A stretch of DNA of 64,000 bases, taken from assembly GCA_021397845.1 (NCBI GenBank), contig CM038053.1:148264041-148328040 (forward strand), in the 5' to 3' direction. The translations under genes were made by a program, and so were the position numbers. The number at the start of each line of letters is the position of its first letter. Position 1 is the first letter of the stretch. Shown in pieces: positions 32,081-42,860 of this stretch. Source of the stretch: Areca catechu. Its lineage: Eukaryota > Streptophyta > Magnoliopsida > Arecales > Arecaceae. The notes under the pieces were generated by a model. The model worked only from the letters and a program-made list of their open reading frames with translations. It made no database searches and was not told where the DNA came from.

Positions 32081-33019
32081 GTGGCCAACCTTAAGGCACT
32101 TAAAATAATGAACATTACTCTCTTTATGAACTTCATGACTTTTAGCTTTGTCATCCTTGGGAGCTAGTGGGGTAGCGGGATTCGGTCGATTGGATGAACT
32201 CTGACTCGAACCTGGCCTATTTCTAAGGGTGCTAAACCTATTTGGTTTAGGTCGGCGGATATGGTTCCCCTATGAAGTCTCTCACAGTCCCTAGCAATTT
32301 GGTAGGCTTGGTCTAGATCATGGACTTCTCTTAGAAAAATTTCTTTTGGATTTCTTTTCGTAGACCTGCTCTAAAACTAAACAAGGTCACAGCTTTATAT
32401 TTAATGACACTACACCTCAAGACAAATTCATCAAATTTGGTAATATATTCTGACATAGTTTTATTCCCTTGACTTAATCTTTTCCATTGATCTAAGAGCC
32501 TTTGCTCATAGGACAAGGATAGGTACTTTTTTCTAAGTTTGATCTTCATGGATCTCCATGTGGCTATGGCATGTCACCTCTCTATTTATAAATGTACTCA
32601 ACATTTCTCCAATACAATCTACCCTGTCGAACCAACCTAAGTTTGGCAAACATGAATTTCCTCTCTTTCGACATCTCGTACCAATCATAATATTGATCCA
32701 TGTCACTCTCCCAGTCTATATACACCTTAGGATCTAAATTTCTATCAAAAGTGGGAGCATCTAGATGAATATTCCTAAGAGCTCTTTCATCCTGGTCTGC
32801 ATAGTCATGATGTGGCCTTCTTTGATGTGGGTTAGGAGTAGGCTCAAGGCGTTGGACTCTAGGATGGAGGGGTGCCATTCTAGTAGATTGTGGTTCAGTA
32901 GGAATCATGCAGGTCTCTTCAAGGGTTCCTATTCTTTCCTCCATTTGATCAAACCTATTATTCAATTGCTTGAACTGCACAGTCATAGTTCTCATCAAAA
33001 CGTCGAGGTTGGGATCCAT
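32081..33019 (-). pseudogene. gag: N: gag
   Basis: The frame 33019-32582 starts MDPNLDVLMRTMTVQFKQLN (coiled-coil-like), then HLDAPTFDRNLDPKVYIDWE and FAKLRLVRQGRLYW (capsid). After a stop, 32549-32331 continues LSLSYEQRLLDQWKRLSQGN and FSFRAGLRKEIQKKFF. The real start is probably MTTRS-like a little upstream (near 33065), as in B and A. A knuckle relic lies near 32090. Confidence 0.87.
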
Positions 33020-33918
33020 GATTAAATCTAGTTAGGTTTGTGAGGGTTGGTATGGGGTACCTGATCTAGTGGTCATTCAATACAAACCTCGCTTCTAGGG
33101 CTCCTAGACCTAGAAGTTTAAGTTAGCATGAATTAACAAGGCACTAACTAAGATTGCAGTCACCCTTTAAGAGGTGGGATTATTGGAGGCTCTCCCTACT
33201 CTCGCAGGGTCCTAATTAAAAACCACAGATCCACTTAAGGCATTTAACATTGGACCTTTAGCCTTAGACACCAATATCTAGAAATAAATACATAATTAAT
33301 TAATATTATGTCTCAACATGAACATGAACTTGACTTGTTGGTGTCCCTAGTTCTTATTAGGTTTATACTCAATTTTATTTAAGGCTTGGGTTCGATGCAA
33401 GATGAGGTGGGTTATTTTGGGCCAAGGAAAGGTGATGAAATCCTTACCTTATCTTTTGATAGTATTGCCCTTAAATGATTTAGAATGATTGCAACAACAC
33501 AACAATCTTAACTAATCAATAAATTCAAAACTAGTTATTCAATATTTGAAATTTTAAATTCAAATTTCAATTTCAAATTTTAAATTTCAGAATTCAAAAT
33601 TAAAAAATTTAAATTTTAAATTCCAAAACTCCTGGTGGGAAAATTTAAATTTGAATTATTCCAGGAATTGTGGAGTGTTCAATGTGCTAAACAAAAAGAA
33701 AATCATGCACTTCAAGCATCATACAAATCACACACCAAGAAAGCAATTAGCACATTAAACTTTTAACCTAAAGATTTTCATGTCCGGCCATAGCTCATTA
33801 CTCCTATGGGTCGTGATAGTATACTTTCGTATACCCGCTTAGGAGGCGTAGAACTATAGATTAAAGAATGCAAACAATGCACATTCATGTCCTAGCCAAC
33901 CATGCTCTGATACTAAAT
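33020..33918 (-). other. N leader with PBS and AAATTT-rich tract
   Basis: In element order: the decayed PBS (GCTCTGATACTA complement, 33904-33915), a segment with ACTATCACGACCCATAGGA also found in B's leader (near 42945), an extremely AT-rich palindromic tract of AAATTT words (33536-33660), and the TAGGGACACCAACAAGT block (near 33340-33357). No coding potential is seen. Confidence 0.75.
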
Positions 33919-35052
33919 TGATGTGGGATGCAAAGAAGAATTCTAACTTAACAACTTAGAAATTTAAATGGAGCAATGACACATACTTACATTAGCAAGA
34001 TTCATGCATAAGATAGGACCAAAGTAAACCAAATGATAAGACTACATAATGAAATTTAAGGTTACCCGCAACGTAGTTTCAATTTAATCGATGGAAGAAA
34101 GGACCTAATGGTTGAGAGACCATTCTAACTAGGACATAAACCTTAAAATGATCAAACCTAAGAGTCTCGGAAGGGTTCACATACAAATGATGAACTCTCA
34201 TTCTTTTCGTGATGGATTAATTTCAGCATTCCATGGAGTTGCAAATGAACTTGAAGACTATCACTCATTGGATGAAGACTCTTTCCGTAGTTAGTTCCAA
34301 AGCAAGGTAAACCTTCTCTTTAACTCAAAATCATAGACGATCCTGTATTGAAAGATATTAGTGGCATGGTATAGAAGAGGAAAATGGAATGAAGAGGTCA
34401 ATAATAAGAGTAGAGTTGTTGGCATCTTTAGATTTGGTGGATGATGGCTTGAGTGTGGAAGGGTGGCACCCTTGAATGAAGAAGGGATGGCTATTTCGGA
34501 TGAAGAATAGGGTGTCCATGAATGAAGAGGAATGGCAGCCTTGGATGAATAGGGATTGCATCCTTCAATGTTGGAGATGGCGACCTTGGAAGATGAAATG
34601 GTGGCATCCTTGGAAGAATGATGGGCGGCCCTCTTGGATGAGTGAAGGGATGGGCAGCTTTGGTGGAATGATGGCTATTTGGTACATAGGTTGAGCCGCA
34701 CACTCTCTCCCTCATGGAGGTCATTTGCAAAATCACAAATGGAGAAGAAAGGAACTTAAATTTTCATTCACTCATTAGCTCCATTACAAGACGGTTTGGA
34801 GAGGTATTTATAGACCTCCAAAGCTTTTGAAATTTTGAAGGAAAATGAGAGAAGTTGTAACTTAAGCTAGTTACATGGAGGGGTTGTAACCATGAAGAGA
34901 GTGGGGAGTTGCAACAATGCTTGATCCATGGATAGAATAGTGGTCGGCCAACTCTTCTTTTTTGAATTTGAACATGGTCGCCCAAGAGGAAGGGATGTGA
35001 GGTGTCTTCAATGTTGGCGTGGCTTTCACCTATGCCTGGTGATGTGGCGATC
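33919..35052 (-). repeat. N 5' LTR, part left of P
   Basis: It matches 19987-21130 of the 3' LTR, including the 27-bp repeats (34430-34680) and TATAAATA (34805-34812, minus). It stops at CGATC (35048-35052), the inferred TSD of P. Confidence 0.9.
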
Positions 35053-35315
35053 TGTTGGCCAAGTTGCTTTTCTAAGGGAGGGGTGAATTGGAAATTTAAA
35101 AAATTTAAACAGAAATGTGCTCTTTTAAATCTACTTTAGTGTGATAGTGCTGTGATTCAAATAAATAAGAGTGGAAGCAGATGCAAACAGAAAAGGGCAC
35201 AATACAAAGCAGCAAGTTATAATAGTTCGGAGCAACCCAGCTCCTAAGTTCACTACCCAAGATACCACTTGGGATTTTCATTATATTCACTACCGGAATA
35301 TAGTCAATTATTTTA

Positions 35316-35500
35316 CCAGGCTCACAATCCAAACCTAACTTGGTTTTTCAACCAGGCTCACCAAAAACCAAACACTTGATTTTTTACAGGATCACCAAGA
35401 ACCCAACTTGGTTTTGAATAGGATCACCAAGAACCTAACACTTGGTTTTGAACAGGCTAACCAAGAACCAACATGGTTTTTAAACTGGGCTCACAAATAA
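35316..35500. repeat. ~40-bp tandem repeats in the P LTR
   Basis: Five or six imperfect units of CAGGCTCACCAAGAACCAAA plus CACTTGGTTTTTGAA. Within each, CCAAGAACCAA and TTGGTT can pair, so the RNA would form a series of short stem-loops. Because the array is downstream of the TATA in element order, it would be transcribed in R/U5. Confidence 0.8.
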
Positions 35501-35913
35501 CCCAACAACTCACAAAAGAGTTAAAGAAAGTAAGCAACAACATGACAAACAATGTTGTCTGATGGTTGCCAATGTAGCTTGAGAGAAGCCTTCTTAATTG
35601 CACTTTAATGCTCTTTTACGGCTTCTTCAACTTCTTCAATGTATGCTTCAAGCTTCAGATAAGAGTTGGTGAAGTTTTGAAGACTGACTTGAATACTCTT
35701 TTTTGTGCTCTCTTACTCACTAGCTCATTTAATATTCAACTAAGCATTAGCCTTTGAAAAACTATCACAATCCCTCATTTATAGAGTCTTGTACTCTTCA
35801 TATGTAGAAATAGTCATTGTAGACCATTAGGATGTGACATCTGACCATTGGAGCACTTTTAAAATTCAAAAATGGAGTTCTGGAACTAGACATTACATGC
35901 TTGGAATCAACCT

Positions 35914-36215
35914 TCAAGTCGGCTCAAATCCCTCGAGTCAGCTCGGATTCTTAGAGAAGTTCTGATCGAGTCACCTCACTTCATTCGGGTCGGCTCAGTT
36001 TCACAGTGGTCTTGATTTGTTACTCTGGATGAGTCGGCTCGCCTTTGTTCTAGTCAGCTCGAATTCACAGGTCTTCAAATCTATACTATGGAAGAGTCAG
36101 CTCTTCTCATTGGAGTCAGCTTGCTTGGCTATTCTATCAAAACTGATTTTTTATGAAATATGGAGGAGTTGGCTCAGATCTCTTAAGGGTCGACTTGGAT
36201 GTCTGACTGAATGGA
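35914..36215. repeat. GAGTCGGCTC-type word array in the P LTR
   Basis: About ten copies of GAGTCRGCTC or one-base variants, spaced 25-35 bp, upstream of the TATA in element order (U3). GAG(N4)CTC makes each word partly palindromic. Three similar words occur in the unrelated N LTR (21250-21300). This fits a binding-site cluster. The factor is unknown. Confidence 0.7.
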
Positions 36216-36574
36216 TGAGTCTGCTTTGATGAATTTTTTAGAGAATCTTCCATTTCTTCTCCAGATTACATCCAGCAACATTTTTAACATTCAAGATACA
36301 TCACAACTCAACTAAACATTGAATCTATGAGATTTAAACTTGAAAACACTTAGAAGTAACCCATTTTCAAGAATTTTTCTTTAATTTTTCTTTTAGGTTC
36401 TTCTTTACATGACACATTTACAACACAACTCATAACACATAATAAGATTGTTGGAGTTGCAATTGGGCATATAGATCATCCTACAAAAACATGTAATTCA
36501 CTTGAAGAGTTGTTAGTATGACAAATGCATGCTCCAATATTTTGTTATCATCGAAATCACTTAAGGGGTCAACA

Positions 36575-36590
36575 ATCTCCCCCTTTTTGA
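36575..36590 (-). promoter_or_regulatory. P polypurine tract
   Basis: On the minus strand it reads CAAAAAGGGGGAGAT immediately before the LTR start TGTTGACCCC. It is the canonical plus-strand primer position. Confidence 0.75.
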
Positions 36591-37931
36591 TGATGACAAA
36601 ACACCGGGCATCGAAAACCTTTACAGTTACATGTGTAAAAGTATATTTGCAAATAAGTATAGACATGTATGAGTTATATACTAAGAATGTATTTGAAATC
36701 AATGTACCAGAGCCTGCATATAGAATATGTAGCAGAATATTTAGGAGTATGTTCAATATATAACAGAGCTTTTGGTAATAAGTTTGATCTATAACAGAGC
36801 TTTCAGAAAATGTTGGAACTTGTTCATTTTTCAAAGAGTATTAGAGCTAAACCAAAATAAAGTTTGTTCAGAGCTAATAATGGATAGCTATTGACACTAT
36901 ATTAGAGTACAGCAGTCATAGCAAATTTTATAGAGTAAATATAAGCAAGTTTCTTTGCAGAATTGATGTCAATTTTTCAAAATTCTCCCCCTTGTATATT
37001 TTCCATGCATTGACAATATTTATATCATTGTTCTCCACCATTTTGTCATTAATCAAAAAGGTAATCGGTTAAAATCAACTCCCCCTTAGTTAAGTACACA
37101 AAGCATGATTTTTGAAATTGAATGAGAAGATTGAAAAACATTGTTTGAGATAATTTCACTTTAAAAAGATTTGATAATGTACTAAAGCAAAGATACCATT
37201 GTAAACACAATAGGAGAGAAACAAATACTTTCATTTCATTCAATGATTTTCAATACACATTACAAAAGATTGGAAGTAAAAATACAAAAATTGGTCTATT
37301 CACTATCACTAGGCAAATTTATAATAGGTTCTACTGGTTCTACCTTAATGTTTGCACTAGTGCTAGTGGATGGTCTAGGTGGTGGCATAGAAGAGAAAGA
37401 TCAACAAAAGGTGGCTGAGTGGACTGAGGTGGAGACTATCTATGTTATGGTGCAGGTTGCCTAGGGTGAGGTGCAGGCTGAGTAGGATGAGGTGCCTGCT
37501 ATCTAAGAGTAGAAGTGTAGGCTGCTATAACAGTAGTGTACAATTTAATAAGGGTTATCCAGACATAATTGAGCTCTTCTTCCATCTTCTTCATCCCTTT
37601 ATTGAGTGCAACTAGCTCACATGCCAGGCATTGGAAAATGCCTCTGCAGATCCTCTTAGTCTTCCAAATTAACCTTTAAGAATGCTAACTCCTTTAGTGT
37701 AATCATCTTCTACCTTCTTTCCTTGCTCCATAGAACCCATCCTATAACTCATCTCTCTTACTTTTATTTTGAATTCTTCAATGCTGTGATCAATGGATAT
37801 CTTAATTTCTTCAAAAGTTTTCTTGAAGGAATCTGTGACAAGATGTAAATCCACCTGAGGTGCAGGTCCTGTGGATTGAACACTATCCACCCTGGAGTGA
37901 AGATGTCTAATCTCACACGTACGTCCTCAAG
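36591..37931 (-). other. P internal region, 3' non-pol part
   Basis: It is AT-rich with further CCCCCTT (AAGGGGG minus) tracts at 36985 and 37078. The only notable frame is 73 codons at 37890-37669 (minus): amphipathic and charged (SFKKTFEEIKISIDHSIEEF), likely coiled coil, as in the env-like/spacer region of SIRE-type elements. Another 73-codon + frame at 37243-37464 is judged chance. It ends at TCAAG (37927-37931), C's TSD. Confidence 0.5.
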
Positions 37932-38091
37932 TGATGCGGGATGACACTAAGATTGCTAAACATTCAAGAAAAATAGTAAAATAATTTTTTTGTGATTTTT
38001 ATAATTTAGTTTGTAAGCAAAATTCTCAAATAATAGTAAGAACTAGCAAGAAGAAGAGCAATGCATAGAATCATCGTATCGCAAGCAAACT
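37932..38091 (-). repeat. C 3' LTR, left part
   Basis: TGATGCGGGATGAC to AAACT (38087-38091, TSD of A). It is homologous to 737-890 of E. Confidence 0.88.
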
Positions 38092-39120
38092 TGGTGTGGG
38101 GACCAGGATCCGACAGAGGCTCCTCAACCCTCTATGGATCTCAGATTAGGGTTCCCCTTCTAAGGGTCCTGTAATAAGGCCTTGAGCCAAAGCAATTTCA
38201 TAATTTCTCGTCAAAGTTTGTTCTGTCCTGTACCTTGACCAATTTGGGTCAAGTTAGGTCATGAGTCCTGTAATTGTTCGAGTATGAGTTTGGACTGGGC
38301 CCAAGCCCAATTGAAGTCACCCTGGTTTCCTTAACCAAATCATGTTCTGGTGTGCCAACCCACACCTTCCACTTGGAATAATGCCAACTCAGGTGCCATC
38401 TTAGCTACCTACGTGATGCCACATCAGTTGCCACATTGGCATCCAAGGAGGGAAACAAGGTGGCACCCTCACGCTTTCCACATGCCATCCCCTTGCCTTT
38501 TTCTCTTGGGCGACATTGGAAGGAAGAAACACCATCCCCCTCTTCCCTCCCCCACATCATGCCTTGTTCCATCAAAAGAGGGGCGTTGAAGATCCTTGAA
38601 GAAACCAAGCCACAAAGCAAGCCCCCTTTCAAGCTTTCTTCCCAAAGTGTTCATGCAAGGATGGAAGGTCAAAGGACACACTCCACTCTCCAAGCCCTCA
38701 ACCATGCAATGCCCAAGGAGCTCTCCACTTGGTCGGCCTTGAATCAATCCAAAAGATGGCGACGAAGAGTCCAAGGGAACACATCCCTTCAAGCAAGCCA
38801 TGCCCCACTCTTTCTTTTCCGAATGAGCATGCTAAGGAAGGAAGTCAAGAGATCAATCCCCCTCTCCAAGCCTTCCCACATGCCATGCCCAACCCAAGCC
38901 TTTTGGTCGGCCAAAGAGAGGAGAAGATGGAGAATGTTGGGCACCACCATGAAAGTTTGTAATTTCAATTTCAAATGGGCCTTGGGTGCCTATTTAAAGG
39001 ATCAAATCCCTCCCTTGTTGAACTATTGAATGATTGAATGATTAATGAAAAAGTTTGAGTTTTTTCCATCCTCCAACCATTGTCTCTTAGCCTAGGTTTG
39101 AGTGAAGTTGCTTTCGTACC

Positions 39121-39251
39121 AGGGATGTCGAGTGGTGTGAGGCCACCTGTCAGTCGCCTCAAGGCATCGCGAATCCTTCATCCTCAAGGACGTCGCGTGG
39201 TGTAAGGCCACATTCCTTCATCCTCCGGGATGTCGCGGGGTGCGAGGCCCC
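39121..39251. repeat. CpG-rich ~45-60-bp tandem repeats in the A LTR (also 58883-59010)
   Basis: Three units of GGGATGTCGNGTGGTGTGAGG-like sequence, each followed by CCAC/CCCC and TTCATCCTC spacers. They lie just downstream of the presumed transcription start, so would be part of R/U5 RNA. They are clustered CpG sites in an otherwise CpG-poor LTR. Confidence 0.7.
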
Positions 39252-39817
39252 AAGTTATCTCCAACTTCGACTTCGGAATCCAGCCGGACACCGGGCTCGA
39301 AGCCCCTTCCCAACACCATCTCAATTCTTTTTCGTGCATCTCCATATTTCGCTGATCCTTCTTTTCTTTGCCTACAAGTCCTCCCTGGCATCTCAGGCAT
39401 TGGAGACAGTCAGCTTTGCCATCGCGAACTCCCGACCCAAAGCCAGTGCTTCCACGGGTTTGACTGCTCAGGCATCCAAGTCGCATCCGCCAAGTTGAGC
39501 GATCTCTCCACCGGACGCTTCAAAAATTTGAGGTTTGCTTTCTCTTTATCTCCTATGTAGATATTGTATGTCCAGCTAGTCCTACCAGGATTTCTTAATC
39601 CCAGGATCCTGTTCTCATTTTCACTTTGAGGGCTTTGAATTGCTAGCATAATATTTCATTACTCTTCTTCGTATTTCTTGCCTTTGCTTATGATCGGGAA
39701 TCAAAACCCTAAAAAAAAAATATATATCTAAAACTCATCAAACATAAAAAAAGAAATTCCTTGCATCATAAGCATCCATCCCAGCATCCCTAGCCCTAAC
39801 CCCCTTGTTCCGCTTCA

Positions 39818-39847
39818 ATCTTGGTATCAGAGCATTATTCCACATCA
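39818..39847 (+). repeat. PBS copy captured at the 3' end of A's LTR (also 59579-59608)
   Basis: After a first LTR-like end (CGCTTCA here, CCGCATCA in the 3' LTR) come 30 bp with TTGGTATCAGAGCATTATT and a second end CCACATCA. In the 3' LTR the same 30 bp precede the TSD AAACT, so they are integral to the LTR and are inherited. Confidence 0.9.
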
Positions 39848-39850
39848 TTT

Positions 39851-39863
39851 TGGTATCAGAGCA
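39851..39863 (+). promoter_or_regulatory. A primer-binding site
   Basis: TGGTATCAGAGCA, three T residues after the LTR end. The upstream copy at 39822-39834 is identical over 13 bases, so the genomic RNA carries two candidate primer sites. Confidence 0.92.
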
Positions 39864-40680
39864 AGGCTAGGACTAGTGCATTTGTTTCATTATCTACATT
39901 CTGGTCAGTCCGTATATGGTCTGATCATTAGATTGTTTCTCTCTGTAGGGGCATCCAAATTTCATGATTTCTATTTTGTTATATTGCATTAACTTCAAAG
40001 TATTTTTTTTTATTTTCTCAGATTTTATTTCAATTTGTAGAGTTTCTATAAGTTGAAATACTGCTTGAGAAAATCTCAGGTCTAAAAATTCAGCAAGCAT
40101 CTCATTTTTGATTCATTCCTCCATCTAGCTTGTTTCTTACATGTTTTAATTCCTACATTTTGTTTAGCATTCACCCATCTAAAAGACATAAAAAGAACAA
40201 AAAAAATTTTAAGTCATTTCATTAGTCATTATTGTGCTTCAATTTACATAACTTATCTTAAGGGCGTCAAATTAACATAGGGTCGGATTTCATTACCTGT
40301 CCCTAGCCCAAAAACCACCACCCGGCATATCGAACCCTAGCCATTAACTAAAATTAATTAGACATTTAATCTACTCTAGTGATCTAGGGACACCCACGAA
40401 GTCGGGTCGACCCAAGTGCCGAGCCAAGCTAGATTGCTTGTTGGTGTGTGCTTGAGTAGCTGGTGTCTAGGCCAGTGGTTCAGGGACTAGAGCCCGAAGG
40501 GAAGTGGGTTGGTTCGCTTACCTGGCCAATTTCTAATTAGTCTAGGCAATCAAAGAGGAACCTCCACTAACCTTACACTTACCTGGCCAAGCGCCAAGTT
40601 ACTGCTTTCTTGTTCATCATCTTGACTTTACATTTGGAGAGATCTCCTAGGTCTAGCAAACCGTAGCATCGTTTTGTTAC
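39864..40680 (+). other. A leader (5' UTR)
   Basis: Non-coding. From 40265 to 40620 it matches B's leader: CCCTAGCCCAAAAACCACCA, GGCATATCGAACCCTAGCC, TAGGGACACC, GGTGTCTAGG and CTTACCTGGCCAA. L and M share the last three blocks. Confidence 0.75.
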
Positions 40681-41280
40681 ATGAGCACTAGATCAGGAAC
40701 CTCTTTTCACCCACCTTCTCCATCCCCTACCGACACCATGGACCAACTGCGAGCTGACATTGGAGCCTTAACCCAATCCATGACCCAATCAATGACCCAG
40801 TTGAATAATAGATATGATCAAATAGAGGCCAGACTAGGACCCATAGAGGAAGATGCTAGGCTCCGTGATCGTTACCAGAGAGCTCCCACCTACAGAAGAC
40901 CTGAGCCATTTAGGAACTAGAGCCGTATCCTCTGATCCACCCAAGGTTACAACCAGACTTACCCAAGTCGACCGAGCCCGAACCGATCTGACCCCAGTCG
41001 ACCAAGCCTAGCCTGACCCAGTCCAAGTCTTCCCAGTCTGAATCGACCCCAATACAGTAGATAGGACAAGGGTGAGGCTATTGAAGTCGAGAGGAGACCG
41101 GATCCCCAAGGTAACATCTATAGATGCCATAAACCTAAGCATTTTGCTAGTCAGTGAACCGCCCCTGCCCTACTTATAGATGAACTGACTGAAACTGAAC
41201 CTGAACCTATTGTTGAACACCTTGAAGACTTTAAGGTTGAATCCATTAAAAATCTAGGGAAAAAAAACTCCTGAGCCCAT
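40681..41280 (+). pseudogene. gag: A: reduced gag (N-terminus plus knuckle relic)
   Basis: The frame 40681-40920 starts MSTRSGTSFH, matching the starts of B and C gag (MTTRAG, MSTRLE). It is followed by a Gln-rich coiled-coil-like stretch ending FRN then stop. The capsid domain is absent. A degenerate Pro/Asp/Arg-rich part leads to IYRCHKPKHFASQ and stop (41109-41157). That is a CCHC knuckle with first and last Cys lost. Confidence 0.75.
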
Positions 41281-41539
41281 TAAAGAATTGAAAGAAGACA
41301 TCTGTGAATCCAGTTTAGTAGAATATGATGTAGATGGGCCCCAAGTAGAATTCATCGAGGAACCAAAATAAAAAGATCCTGAACCCACTAGAGATTGTGA
41401 AGGAGTAATTGAGCCAGGATCGAACATTGTAGAGGATGGTGAGGGTTCACAAGTATTGCCCTTAGAGGAGGTCCAGGAACAAGTCCCTATAAAACTACCC
41501 CAGGAGGTAGACATCAGTTTTGAGGACTCTCAAGATAAC
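41280..41539 (+). pseudogene. A: acidic gag-pol linker, interrupted by B
   Basis: It reads IKELKEDICESSLVEYDVDG, a stop, IVEDGEGSQVLPLEEVQEQV and FEDSQDN. This acidic linker also exists in L. The codons run straight into ATAAC, B's TSD, and continue at 56845. Confidence 0.7.
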
Positions 41540-42844
41540 TAGTGTGGACACCAGAAACCGAAAGAGACTTCACTCCAATAAGGTTAGCCTTATCCCAATT
41601 TGGATCGAAGATAATTAGGTTACCTTGTATCCTTTAGATCAAAAATGTTTTATTTCCTTTTTGGGAGTCATTTCCATTTTAAGAGTCATGTAATTAATTT
41701 TGAGTTTCAAATCAAGAGTGTTTACTGAGTCCTGTAATTACATTTAAAATTTCATTTCCTGTAAGTCCATTTCAAGTTTTAAAGTCTAGGTCAGTTGAGT
41801 TAAGTCTAATTCAGTTGAGTTAAGTCTATTCAAGTCTTAAAGCCATGAAAGCTAGCAACAAGACACAAATTCTGGACCCCAGAATTTGACCCCATGAAGA
41901 AGAGAAGACACACCACCAAGCAAGAGAAAAGGACCATCAATTAGGACCACGTGGTGCCACGTGTCATCTTCAAATTAGAAGACCACCTCACCATGCCACA
42001 TCATCAGCCAGAGGTGCCACCTCACCAGCCACTTCATCACCCTTTGGGCGCCAACAAGGGAGATTCAAATTCAAGGAGGTCGGCCACATCCCTCCAAGCC
42101 CTCCACCAAATCCTCCAACTCCCCCCATGTCCCTCCAAACCCTCCATCAAATACTCCAACCCCCCTTGTAATCCTCCTAATTTGGGGGTTTTTAAATTTC
42201 AAATGCTAGCATTGTGAGGATATTAAAAGCCTTGGACGCCTATTGTAAAAAGGGGATTTTTGAAGATGAATGAAATACAAGTGAAGTTTTGAAGCAAATT
42301 GTCTTGTGCTCTTTTGTGAAAGTTTCTTCCTCCATGCCAAAGCCAATTTTTCTTCTCCAAGCAACTCACCATTCCAGTATAATGCGAAGGCATTGGAGTC
42401 AGCCAGATCTTCTACAATTTCTTCTTTGTTCACTAATCCTCCCAACCTTTCTTTACATTTGTCTATTTCTTCCTTAACCTTTGATCTTCAATTGCAGGGT
42501 CCTTCACAGTCTTTGAGTTGAGAACCGGGTTCCCACTTGACAATGAACCGACAGACTGAAGTCCAAGTCCAGAGTTCTGATCTTTGTTATCCAAGTCCTC
42601 CAGTCTGGTAGTTTCAAGGTATGAATCAAAAGAAGGTTGGAAAGCTCATCAAGGTAAGTCCATAATCGTTAACCCCTATTATCTAGATCTTCTTCCTTCT
42701 TAGTTTAGGATTGTGTCTAATCAAGTAAAAGTTCCATTTCTTGTAATCCCTAAGTCTTATTATGATGAGTACAATGCTAGTGTAATTAGGTTTCATTGCT
42801 CTACAAATCATAATCTAAACATTAATCATATGCTAGCCGCATCA
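41540..42844 (+). repeat. B 5' LTR (1305 bp)
   Basis: It starts TAGTGTGGACACCA (decayed TGGTG palindrome) and ends GCTAGCCGCATCA. A GGATATTAAAAGCC TATA-like site is near 42217. It is C-rich at 41990-42180. Confidence 0.94.
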
Positions 42845-42847
42845 TTT

Positions 42848-42860
42848 TGGTATCAGAGCA
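42848..42860 (+). promoter_or_regulatory. B primer-binding site
   Basis: TGGTATCAGAGCA, three T residues after the LTR. There is a single copy, unlike A, K and M. Confidence 0.93.

Larger units (their letters stand above)
19987..35052 (-). mobile_element. Element N: once-autonomous chromovirus, split by L and P
   Basis: In element order (minus strand): 5' LTR 35052-33919 (rest displaced by P), PBS, leader 33918-33020, gag 33019-32080, PR, RT, RNase H, IN (interrupted by L at 22544-29607), chromodomain and 3' LTR 21419-19987. All Ty3/Gypsy domains are present in order, but many stops, frameshifts and active-site changes make it inactive. The LTR begins TGGTGTCTGCACCA and ends CGCATCA. The left TSD is GTAGC, and the right one is outside the window. 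Confidence 0.9.
35053..36574 (-). repeat. P 3' LTR (1522 bp)
   Basis: TG...CA bounds (TGTTGGCC and GTCAACA). It contains a hairpin-forming tandem array (35316-35500), a GAGTCGGCTC-type array (35914-36215) and a minus-strand TATAAAT (35777-35783). Confidence 0.75.
38092..39847 (+). repeat. A 5' LTR (1756 bp)
   Basis: TGGTGTGGGGACCA to CCACATCA. It has a TATTTAAAGG-type TATA near 38990-38999, CpG-rich tandem repeats at 39121-39251 and a captured PBS at 39822-39834. The frames on both strands between 38350 and 39650 are conserved with the other LTR only as DNA and are not called genes. Confidence 0.93.

Noticed and set aside
37243..37464. 73-codon + strand frame in P
   Set aside because: Antisense to P, no domain, AT-rich; chance frame.
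38350..39160. Frames up to 197 codons on both strands in A's LTR, repeated at 58122-58801
   Set aside because: Conserved only because the LTRs are copies; the 3' copies contain shifts, and there is no domain.
39822..39863. tRNA gene suggested by TGGTATCAGAGC
   Set aside because: Only the complement of the tRNA 3' end is present; there is no cloverleaf around it.
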